Part shown: in pieces, positions 33,248 through 40,656 of the stretch
Numbering within the stretch: position 1 is the stretch's first letter
How the letters are laid out: each line of letters starts with the position of its first letter
Origin: Phosphoribacter sp044220725
Lineage (GTDB): Bacteria > Actinomycetota > Actinomycetes > Actinomycetales > Dermatophilaceae
Length of the DNA: 64,000 nt
Reading direction: 5' to 3'
NCBI GenBank assembly: GCA_044220725.1
Contig: JBGAQN010000004.1
Span: 44,824-108,823 of the forward strand
Notes under the pieces: generated by a model
Seen by the model: only the letters and a program-made list of their open reading frames with translations
What the model was told of the DNA's origin: nothing
Databases searched by the model: none
Made by a program: the position numbers and the translations under genes

Positions 33248-33509
33248 GGCTGGCGGTTGGCAGTTGTGTGAGCACGTCGGCGTCGTACGCCGGGAGGGAA
33301 TGACCTACCTGGCCGACTTCCCGGACGGTCCCATCCTGGTCCTGGACGCCGTCGCCTCCGTCATCCTCGAGGCTGCCCTCGCGGTCCCGGCAGTCGAGCT
33401 CTCGGCGGCGGTGGCCGCGGCATACGACATCGACGTCACCGAGGTGGACGACGCGGTCCGCGGGTGCCTTGCCGACTTGGCCGGTCAGGGGTTGGTCGTG
33501 CTGCGATGA
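33240..33509 (+). CDS. PqqD family small protein
   Basis: The 89-residue product has the PqqD fold pattern along its whole length: VVRREGMTYLADFPDGPILV, then DAVASVILEAAL, and the closing helix VDDAVRGCLADLAGQGLVVL. PqqD-like domains bind leader peptides and present them to modifying enzymes. This is the second such domain in the cassette, the first being fused to the kinase. The GTG start overlaps the nucleotidyltransferase gene by 8 bp. The tail of the gene faces the Wzc-like gene, 18 bp away. No obvious short precursor-peptide gene is present in the cassette. Confidence 0.75.
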   Translation: MAEAGGWQLCEHVGVVRREGMTYLADFPDGPILVLDAVASVILEAALAVPAVELSAAVAAAYDIDVTEVDDAVRGCLADLAGQGLVVLR

Positions 33510-33527
33510 ATCGCGCGGGCGACGCGG

Positions 33528-34964
33528 CTATCGGCGAGCGCGCCGGGACCGAGAACCTGTGCGCTTGGAGCTGGTGCGGGTCGTCGACCCGTTGCCGGGC
33601 TTCGGGGTCGCTGCGGCTCCCGTCGGCTGCGGACGGTAGGCCCCGTAGTAGGTGTCGGCACTCGTCGGGGTGAAGTTGAGCACCAGGCCTGCGGGGGCCA
33701 TGTCGACCGTCCGCAGCCCGGTCAGCGCGGTCGCCACGTCCTTCTTCCTCGTCCGATCGGCCGCGACGACCATGATGAGTCCGCCGGTGAGCGGCTGTAG
33801 GAGAACGGCATCGATGACCGGGACCAGTGGTGGCGAGTCGATGAGCACGAAGTCGAAGTCGGCCGACAACTTCTCCATCAGCTCGGCCATCGGCCGCGAC
33901 CCCAGCAACTCGCTGGGGTTGGGCGGAATCTGGCCCGCCGCGAGGATCCACAGGCCACTGTCCCCCCACGGCTGCAGGACCTCGCCGAGCGAGGCCCTCC
34001 CGAGCAACGCGGTCGTGAGGCCGACCCCGCCTTCGACGCCCAGCGCCTTGGCGACCGACGGGTTGCGCAGGTCGGCGTCGACGAGGGCAACCCGGGCCCC
34101 TGCGTCGGCCATCGCCAAGGCCAGGTTGACTGCCGTCGTCGTCTTTCCCTCCCCGGGCATCGCCGAGGTAATGACGAACGAGTGCTTGCCGGTGGTGACG
34201 TCGACGAACATGAGGTTAGTGCGCAGCCGCCGGATGCTCTCGGCATGTGCCCCGTGGGGGGCGTCCTGGAACGTCAAGGGCTGCTCGGCGGCACCCGCAT
34301 CGATCGGCACCTGGGCCAGCACGGGGCGATCGGACAGCGCTGCGAGATCCCCTTCGGTCCGCACTCGGGTGTCCATGGCGTGGCGGATCATCGCCACGCC
34401 GACGCCGAGGGCCAAGCCGATGAGCAGGCCGATGGCCAGATTGCGCCGGACGTTCGGGCTGGTCGGCAACCCTGGAGCGCTGGCCGTGGTGATGGCGACG
34501 CTGGCGGCGTTCGGTGCCGATTGCGAGAGCAACGGAGAGAACTGGACGGCCACCTTGGCCAGCACCGGGCCGGTCTTGTTGGCAATGGCGGCGGCCATCT
34601 GGGGGTCGCTGGAGGTGCCGAAGATGTCCATCACCGACGCCGTCTCGGAGATAGCCAGCGACACTCCGACGCCGGCCCCTGCGGGAAGGCCGAGCTCGGC
34701 ACGCAGCGGGTCCATGACCGTCGGCGAGTAGAGCACCTCGGCAAGGGTCTTGAGGTCGTTGTAACGCATGACCGTCACCCCGCCCGGGTCGCTTCGAGCC
34801 AGGTCGGCCGGCCGATCGATGGTGAGGTAGACCCGCGACGAGGCGGTGTAACTCGGCGTCGTCGACAGCGTCACCCACGCGGTGACCCCGACGACGACGA
34901 GCAGGCACGCTGCGACGGTCCTCCATCGCGCGCGAAGGACGCCGAGCAACTCACGAAACTGCAC
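33528..34964 (-). CDS. Polysaccharide co-polymerase / tyrosine autokinase (Wzc-like BY-kinase)
   Basis: The roughly 478-residue product has an N-terminal Wzz-type domain framed by two membrane helices (about 17-37 and 178-198). A cytoplasmic BY-kinase domain follows: Walker A ITSAMPGEGKTTTAVNLALA (about 264-283), Walker A' VALVDADLRNPS and Walker B DFVLIDSPPLVPV. The C-terminal tail has a small tyrosine cluster (DTYYGAYRP) and then a Ser/Arg/Lys-rich end. Such kinases set polymer length and are cycled by LMW phosphatases, one of which is encoded at 29626-30252. I chose the GTG at 34964, with GGGAG upstream; an ATG at 35003 is also possible. It is divergent from the GT4-GT2 fusion gene. Confidence 0.9.
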   Translation of the reverse strand: MQFRELLGVLRARWRTVAACLLVVVGVTAWVTLSTTPSYTASSRVYLTIDRPADLARSDPGGVTVMRYNDLKTLAEVLYSPTVMDPLRAELGLPAGAGVGVSLAISETASVMDIFGTSSDPQMAAAIANKTGPVLAKVAVQFSPLLSQSAPNAASVAITTASAPGLPTSPNVRRNLAIGLLIGLALGVGVAMIRHAMDTRVRTEGDLAALSDRPVLAQVPIDAGAAEQPLTFQDAPHGAHAESIRRLRTNLMFVDVTTGKHSFVITSAMPGEGKTTTAVNLALAMADAGARVALVDADLRNPSVAKALGVEGGVGLTTALLGRASLGEVLQPWGDSGLWILAAGQIPPNPSELLGSRPMAELMEKLSADFDFVLIDSPPLVPVIDAVLLQPLTGGLIMVVAADRTRKKDVATALTGLRTVDMAPAGLVLNFTPTSADTYYGAYRPQPTGAAATPKPGNGSTTRTSSKRTGSRSRRARR

Positions 34965-35088
34965 GCTGATGCACTCCCGGCGACGAGAAACCCGAGTGCC
35001 CATCGTCGCACAGCAACACCGAACCGCCTCGCGATCGCTGAAAGTCGCCCTAGGCTGGGCCGACAGGGTGCAGGTGGGAGGGCTTCGG

Positions 35089-37152
35089 GTGCGAGTGCTG
35101 CGGGTGAGTCACAGCGCAGTCGTCGACGCCTGGCGCGAGCGCGAGCGTGAGCTGCGCGGCCGCGGATGGCAGGTGCGGACCCTGTCGGCGCGGGTGTGGG
35201 ACGAAGCCGGTATGCCGGTGCGGCTGGTCCCGCGTCCCGATGAACCGGTCGAGGGCGTCGCTACCATCGGCCGGCATCCCGCCTTGTTTCTATATGACCC
35301 ACGACCGCTGTGGCGGGCCCTGGGCCAGCCGTGGGACGTCATCGATGTGCACGAGGAACCCTTCGCGCTGGCCACCGCCGAGGTGTTGTTGCTGCGGGCG
35401 GTGCGGGCCCGGCATACCCCCTATGTTCTCTACAGCGCGCAGAACCTCGACAAGCGCTACGTCCTGCCGTTCCGGGTGCTGACCCGCTGGGCGCTGCGTC
35501 ATGCTGGCGGGGTGAGCGTGTGCAACAGCGCCGCTGGCGACCTCGTGGTGCGCCGCGGCTTTCCCGGGCGCCCGCAGGTCATTCCACTCGGACTCGACCT
35601 GGCCGGCTTCGCTCCCGATCCTTCCCGGCTGCCACCGGCTGCCGGAGGGTGCGTTGTCCTCGGGTATGCCGGTCGGCTGGCGTCGCACAAGGGCGTGGAC
35701 GTGCTCGTGGATGCCGCTGCGCTGGAGCCACGGTTGGTCGTGCAGATCGCCGGAGCCGGGCCACAGGAGGCTGCCCTTCGATCGCGGGTGGCCAGCCTGG
35801 GGATTGCCGACCGGGTGAGCTTCGTCGGTGGACTCGATGCTGCCGACTTGGCCCGGTTCTATCGGGGCCTGGACGTGCTCGCGGTCCCGTCGCTGACCAC
35901 GTCGACGTGGGTCGAGCAGTTCGGTCGGGTCGCCGTCGAGGGGATGGCGTGCGGCATACCTGTTGTCGCGAGCGACAGCGGCGCGCTCCCGGACGTTGTC
36001 GGGGGGGTCGGGCGGCTCGTGCCCCCGGCAGATCCGGGTGCGCTGGCGGCGGCCGTGGTTGCCCTCGTCGACGACTCATCGGCCTGGCTCGATGCCCGCG
36101 CCGCCGGGCTGGCGCGGGCTGGACAGACCTCGTGGGCGGCGGTGGCCGATCGTTACCAAACGCTCTACCGACTCGCTCGGCGGCAGGTCGCCGCTCGGGC
36201 CGCGCACCTCTTGGCTGACCTTGACGTCGCTGTCGCGAATGTCGCTGTCGCGGATGTCACTGTCGCGGATGTCGAGGTGGTTGTCGTTGCCTACGGGGTC
36301 CCCGAGTTGCTGGCCCGGGCGCTCGCGTCGGTCGCGGGCTGCGCGATCACCGTGGTCGACAACTCCTGCTCGCCGCAGGTCGAGGCCGTATGCCGTGCCG
36401 CCGGCGCCCGCTACCTCGACCCGGGCCGCAACCTCGGCTTCGGCGGTGGAGTCAATGTCGCGCTGGCCGACCGGCTCCTGCCGGCGGCCGACGTTCTCCT
36501 GCTCAACCCCGATGCCGCGCTGGCCCCGGGCACGCTGACCGCCTTGCAGGCCGCCTTGGCGGCCGACCCGGGCCTGGCCAGTGTCGGCCCACGTCAAGTG
36601 GACGAATCGGGCGCCTCCGCGCGGGTTGGCTGGCCGTTCCCCACCCCGCTGCGGGTGTGGTCGGCCGCGGTGGGCCTGGATCGGCTGTTGCGCCAGGACC
36701 GAGCCGACGACTACGTCATCGGCTCGGTCCTGCTGCTGCGGGCCGAGGCCCTCGAGCACGTCGGCGGTTTCGACCCGGACTTCTTTCTCTACGCTGAAGA
36801 GACCGACTGGGCCAAGCGCGCGGCGCTGCTGGGTTGGCGGCATACCGTGGTCGCCGAGGCGACCGCCTGGCATGCTGGAGGAGCGACGAGCCCCGATCCT
36901 TCCCGCCGGTTGGTCCACGTCACCGCGGGGCTGGAGCGCTATCTGCGCAAGCACCACGGGCGATGGGGTTGGGCGGTCGCGCGGGTCGGAGAGGGTGTCG
37001 GGGCGGCGATGCGTGCCGCCGTCCTGAGGGACGAGCGTCGCGCGGTGCAGCGGGCCCGATTGCGGTCCCTGTGGGACGGTCCGGTTCGCGTGCAAGCCGC
37101 ACTGCCCACCGACCTCGGCGACCCTCCTAGGCAGGAGGTGATCCTCCGATGA
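35089..37152 (+). CDS. GT4-GT2 double glycosyltransferase fusion
   Basis: Residues 1-365 form a GT-B (GT4) enzyme: VLGYAGRLASHKGVDVLVDA, LAVPSLTTSTWVEQFGRVAV and EGMACGIPVVASDSGALPDV. Residues 398-640 form a GT-A (GT2) enzyme: VEVVVVAYGVPELLARALAS, ITVVDNSCSPQ, RNLGFGGGVNVALAD, LLLNPDAALAPGTL and GGFDPDFFLYAEETDWAKRA, similar to rhamnosyltransferase-type GT2 proteins. A short 15-bp-period repeat encodes the linker. Two consecutive sugar additions by one polypeptide are likely (inference). The GTG at 35089 is preceded by GGGAGGG at 7 nt; an earlier GTG at 35068 is possible. It overlaps the polymerase gene by 4 bp (ATGA). Confidence 0.87.
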   Translation: MRVLRVSHSAVVDAWRERERELRGRGWQVRTLSARVWDEAGMPVRLVPRPDEPVEGVATIGRHPALFLYDPRPLWRALGQPWDVIDVHEEPFALATAEVLLLRAVRARHTPYVLYSAQNLDKRYVLPFRVLTRWALRHAGGVSVCNSAAGDLVVRRGFPGRPQVIPLGLDLAGFAPDPSRLPPAAGGCVVLGYAGRLASHKGVDVLVDAAALEPRLVVQIAGAGPQEAALRSRVASLGIADRVSFVGGLDAADLARFYRGLDVLAVPSLTTSTWVEQFGRVAVEGMACGIPVVASDSGALPDVVGGVGRLVPPADPGALAAAVVALVDDSSAWLDARAAGLARAGQTSWAAVADRYQTLYRLARRQVAARAAHLLADLDVAVANVAVADVTVADVEVVVVAYGVPELLARALASVAGCAITVVDNSCSPQVEAVCRAAGARYLDPGRNLGFGGGVNVALADRLLPAADVLLLNPDAALAPGTLTALQAALAADPGLASVGPRQVDESGASARVGWPFPTPLRVWSAAVGLDRLLRQDRADDYVIGSVLLLRAEALEHVGGFDPDFFLYAEETDWAKRAALLGWRHTVVAEATAWHAGGATSPDPSRRLVHVTAGLERYLRKHHGRWGWAVARVGEGVGAAMRAAVLRDERRAVQRARLRSLWDGPVRVQAALPTDLGDPPRQEVILR
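36223..36282 (+). repeat. Four 15-bp imperfect tandem repeats encoding the GT4-GT2 linker
   Basis: Units begin at 36223, 36238, 36253 and 36268; the first three share the core GTC-x-CTGTCGCG and the last has diverged. They encode DVAVA-NVAVA-DVTVA-DVEVV. The period keeps the reading frame, so unit number can change without breaking the protein. Confidence 0.8.
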
Positions 37153-38471
37153 CGTGGCTGGCCCAGGCCAGGGACGCGGCGCTGCGCGTCGGCTTCGTCG
37201 CCGGCACCGTCGTCCTGCTCGTCATCGCCGGACGTGCGGTGGCCCGCGGCGAGGCAGTGCTGGCGATCGGGATCGCCGGGGCGGCCATCGTGCTGGGTTT
37301 GACGATGCTCGACCCAGTCGCCGTGCCGACGTTGGCCGTCCCGGCGTTGCTCGTGGTCGTTCGAGTCGGGGGATCCGGCACCAACCTCTCGATATCGGAT
37401 CTGGCCCTGGCGATGGCCTTCGTCCCGGCCGTGCTGCTGTGCCACCGACCGTTAAGCCGACCTTTTGCCACCATCGTCGGGCTCAATGCCGGGTATCAGT
37501 TCGTTACCTTGCTCACCCTCGTCGCCAATCCCTACCTGGCCAACCTCGTGGAGTGGTTCCACGCCTGGCTGCTGGTCAGTGGTGCACTCTTCGTCGGCTG
37601 GGCCATCGGTGCCGCAGGGCGGGGGCCGGTGGCCGTCAAACTGCTCATGGTCGGCTTCACGGTGATCGCCGTGGGCACGCTGGCAACGGCAGCCGCGAGT
37701 TATGCCAGGGGCCAGTTCGGCCCGGTCTATCCGGCCTGGCCCTACCCGATGCACAAGAACTTCGCGGGAACCGTCTTGGCGCTGGGCGCGGTCCTGGTCT
37801 ACCTGCATCCGGCCTGGTTCGGCTGGCGGACCCGCAGATCGGGCTGGCTGTTAGCGCTCTTGCTCGTGGCGACCGCGGTCACCCAGTCTCGTCAAGCCCT
37901 GCTCGGGCTGGTCGTCGTCTTCTTCCTGGTCGTGCTCTGGCCGCGGGTTGACCGGCGCCGGTCGCGGGTTATGTTGGTCATCGGTGCAGGCGCGCTCGGA
38001 GTCGTCGGGGTGATGGTCCAGGACCAGTTGCAGTCGGGCAACCGGTTCAACTCGACGAACCAACGCCTGGATTGGTTCGGTGACGCGATCGACGTCTGGC
38101 TGACCGATCCATGGCTGGGCGTCGGGCTGCGGTGGTGGTATACCGACCGCTTCTCCATCGCGGTCCAGCCACCGAACGTCGAGCTCGAAGTGCTCACGTC
38201 TGTAGGTGTGCTGGGTCTGATCGCCTTCCTCGCTCTGTTCGGTGGGGCAGTCGTGGTGCTCCGACGGCTTGATCCGGCCTTTGGACTCATGCCGGCCATG
38301 GTGCTCATTGCTCGGTTCTCCCAGGCGCAATTCGACCTGTTCTGGACGGCGGTCTTGGGTTCGCTCCCGTGGCTGATCGTCGGGCTCGCCCTGGGGGAGC
38401 ACGCTCGAGCGGAGGCCGCCGCAGCGTCGCACGAGCGCACGCGGGAACTGACTCGATCACGGGCCACGTGA
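37149..38471 (+). CDS. O-antigen ligase / Wzy-like polymerase family membrane protein
   Basis: The 440-residue product has about ten to twelve membrane helices and one large extracytoplasmic loop. The loop carries the family pattern: PYPMHKNFAGTVLALGAV (about 198-215), VTQSRQALLGLVVVF and the periplasmic-type NRFNSTNQRLDWFGDAIDVW followed by PWLGVGLRWWYTD. The R and H residues in these loops are the usual functional residues of Wzy_C/O-antigen-ligase proteins. It probably polymerises the repeat unit or ligates the glycan outside the membrane. The gene has two TTA codons (37452 and 37851), the most of any gene here. It is coupled to both neighbours by overlapping stop/start codons. Confidence 0.85.
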   Translation: MTWLAQARDAALRVGFVAGTVVLLVIAGRAVARGEAVLAIGIAGAAIVLGLTMLDPVAVPTLAVPALLVVVRVGGSGTNLSISDLALAMAFVPAVLLCHRPLSRPFATIVGLNAGYQFVTLLTLVANPYLANLVEWFHAWLLVSGALFVGWAIGAAGRGPVAVKLLMVGFTVIAVGTLATAAASYARGQFGPVYPAWPYPMHKNFAGTVLALGAVLVYLHPAWFGWRTRRSGWLLALLLVATAVTQSRQALLGLVVVFFLVVLWPRVDRRRSRVMLVIGAGALGVVGVMVQDQLQSGNRFNSTNQRLDWFGDAIDVWLTDPWLGVGLRWWYTDRFSIAVQPPNVELEVLTSVGVLGLIAFLALFGGAVVVLRRLDPAFGLMPAMVLIARFSQAQFDLFWTAVLGSLPWLIVGLALGEHARAEAAAASHERTRELTRSRAT

Positions 38472-39619
38472 TGCGCGTCGTGCAGGTGGCTCCTGAGATT
38501 GGCCCCGGGACGGGAGTGGGTGCTGTGGCCTACCACCTGGAAGGGGAGTTTCAAGCGCTCGGGGTGCAAACCTCGAGGCTGACCCTGCAGGAGGCGGGCG
38601 GCCGTTGGTTGCCCCGGCCGGGGCCGGGGCTGGCGGGCAAGCTCGTCGGGTTGGCCCGGGTCGTCTGGTTCTCCCTGGTCGGGACGGCGGTGGCCCAGCG
38701 GCTGCGACGACGCCATCCGGACGTCATCATGGTCTGTCACAACGACGCGCTGGCCGGGGACGTCTACGTCAACCACGGGGTGCTCCTGGCCGCGATGCGC
38801 GCGAGAGGCCATCCCGTGCTGCGGATGCTGCGCAATCCCCTGCACCCCTTCACCGTGGCTCGCGATGCCCTGCGCTATCGCTCCGGCCGCTTCCACCGGG
38901 TCGTTGTCAGCCTGACGGCCCGAGACGCGGATGAGTTGGTCCGCACCTTTGGTCGGATCGGTCCCCGCAGGGTGGTCATCGGCAATGGAGTCGACACCGA
39001 ACGCTTCCGCCCGCCGACGGACCCGGAGCAGGCATCGGCCCGGTCGCGGTTGGGCGTGTCCGAAAACGACCGCGTCGTCCTCTTCGTGGGCCACGAATTC
39101 GGTCGCAAGGGCCTTCCAACGCTGGTCGCCGCGGTCGCCGGTATGCCGGCCGACGTGCACCTGGCGGTCGTCGGAGGCACCCCCGATCTCCTAGCCACGG
39201 CCCGGGCCTTCCCCGGTGCCGGACAGCTGGGCCGTCGGCTGCACCTGCTGGGCCGGATCGATGACCCCCGATGGGTCTTCCATGCCGCCGATGTCTTCGT
39301 GCTGGCCAGCGCCTACGAGGCCTATCCGTTGGTGGTTCTCGAGGCGCTGGCCTGCGGGATCCCGGTCGTCGCGACTCCGGTGGGTTCGGTTCCCGACCTC
39401 GTCGACGGCCGAAACGGGCACCTCGTCGAGGCAACCCCCGGCGGGATTCGCCAGGGCATTGAACGAGCTCTCGGCCAGCCGCGAGAGCAGGCCCGGGAGG
39501 CCGCGAGGGCCACCGCTCTCGAACACACGTGGGCAGCGACGGCCGCCCGATATCTCGACCTTTTCGAGGAACTGGCCTCAGGACCCCCCGCGGGACCCAA
39601 CGCAGAGGTCGGCCAGTGA
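38471..39619 (+). CDS. Glycosyltransferase family 4
   Basis: The 382-residue GT-B protein starts MRVVQVAPEIGPGTGVGAVA, the glycine-rich donor-side loop of many GT4 enzymes. It continues with VVIGNGVDTERFRPP, VVLFVGHEFGRKGLPTLVAA, and the C-terminal signature HAADVFVLASAYEAYPLVVL followed by EALACGIPVVATPVGSVPDL. Specificity is unknown. The ATG overlaps the stop of the polymerase gene by one base (TGATG) and the stop overlaps the next GTG, so it is part of a seven-gene coupled run from 35089 to 45078. Confidence 0.87.
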   Translation: MRVVQVAPEIGPGTGVGAVAYHLEGEFQALGVQTSRLTLQEAGGRWLPRPGPGLAGKLVGLARVVWFSLVGTAVAQRLRRRHPDVIMVCHNDALAGDVYVNHGVLLAAMRARGHPVLRMLRNPLHPFTVARDALRYRSGRFHRVVVSLTARDADELVRTFGRIGPRRVVIGNGVDTERFRPPTDPEQASARSRLGVSENDRVVLFVGHEFGRKGLPTLVAAVAGMPADVHLAVVGGTPDLLATARAFPGAGQLGRRLHLLGRIDDPRWVFHAADVFVLASAYEAYPLVVLEALACGIPVVATPVGSVPDLVDGRNGHLVEATPGGIRQGIERALGQPREQAREAARATALEHTWAATAARYLDLFEELASGPPAGPNAEVGQ

Positions 39620-40656
39620 CCGCCATCGTCCATGTCGTGCGCTCGAGCGGGTTTGCCGGCGTCGAGGGTTTCGTCGCGGGACTGGCCAGAGCCCAGGCCG
39701 CTGCCGGCGAGGACGTCCGAGTCATCGGTGGGGAATCGGCGCGGATGCGGGCGGTCCTCGGTGGCGAGATCCCGCACACTCCCGCGGCTACCGTCGCCGA
39801 CGTCGTGCGCGCCATGCTCGGCTTGGCCCAGGCCCCCGACATCGTCAACGTCCACATGACTGCCGCCGAGGTGGGTGCAGCCCTGGTTATGGCGCTGCGG
39901 CGCTGGCGGCCGACCCCCGTCGTCGTCGCCACCCGCCACTTTGCCGCAGCTCGGGGGGCCGGGTCGGGCTGGGCGCGACCGGTGGTGGCCGCCGTCGCCG
40001 GTCGCTGCATCGACGCGCAGATCGCGGTGAGCCGGTTCGTTGCCGACGCCGTCGATGGTGAGGCGCACGTCGTGCATAGCGGGGTGCCGGATCAGCCGCT
40101 GCCCGCGACCCCACGCGAGCGGACCGTTCTGGTCGCCCAACGCCTTGAGCCGGAAAAGCACACCGAGGACGCCGTGGTCGCCTTCGCCGAATCGGGGCTG
40201 GCCCGCTCCGGCTGGCGCCTGCAGATCGCTGGCGACGGTTCGGCGCGAGGAGCCCTCGTGGCCAGGGTCGCCGAGCTGGGGATCTGCGCCGATGTCGACG
40301 TCCTCGGCCACCGCGCCGACGTGGCCGAGCTCATGCACCGAGCGGGGATTCTGCTGGCGCCCACGCCGCGCGAGGGCCTGGGCCTGGCGGTTCTCGAGGC
40401 AATGGCTCTCGGCCTGCCGGTCATCGCGGCCGCTTCGGGCGGCCATCTGGAGACCGTCGGAGGGGTCGACGGGGGGCAGCTCTACACCCAGACATCCGAT
40501 GCGGCCGGGCGCCTGCGGGCGCTGGCCGAGGACGGCGCGCGCCGCGCGGCATACGGGCTGTCCCTGCAGCGCGCCCAGCGGGAGCGATTCAGCGTGGCTG
40601 CGCAGGTGGCCGGGACCGCTGCGGTCTACCGGCAGGCGATGGCGGCCCGACGATGA
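39616..40656 (+). CDS. Glycosyltransferase family 4
   Basis: The 346-residue product has the GT4 layout with a short N-terminal domain: IVHVVRSSGFAGVEGFVAGL, then IVNVHMTAAEVGAALVMALR, VVATRHFAAARG and VVHSGVPDQPLPATPRERTV. The C-terminal nucleotide-sugar domain has VAQRLEPEKHTEDAVVAFAE, AGILLAPTPREGLGLAVLEA and GLPVIAAASGGHLETVGG. It is slightly short for the family but complete. The GTG overlaps the upstream stop (GTGA) and its own stop overlaps the next ATG. Its product probably acts at the inner face of the membrane on the lipid-linked intermediate (inference). Confidence 0.87.
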   Translation: MTAIVHVVRSSGFAGVEGFVAGLARAQAAAGEDVRVIGGESARMRAVLGGEIPHTPAATVADVVRAMLGLAQAPDIVNVHMTAAEVGAALVMALRRWRPTPVVVATRHFAAARGAGSGWARPVVAAVAGRCIDAQIAVSRFVADAVDGEAHVVHSGVPDQPLPATPRERTVLVAQRLEPEKHTEDAVVAFAESGLARSGWRLQIAGDGSARGALVARVAELGICADVDVLGHRADVAELMHRAGILLAPTPREGLGLAVLEAMALGLPVIAAASGGHLETVGGVDGGQLYTQTSDAAGRLRALAEDGARRAAYGLSLQRAQRERFSVAAQVAGTAAVYRQAMAARR

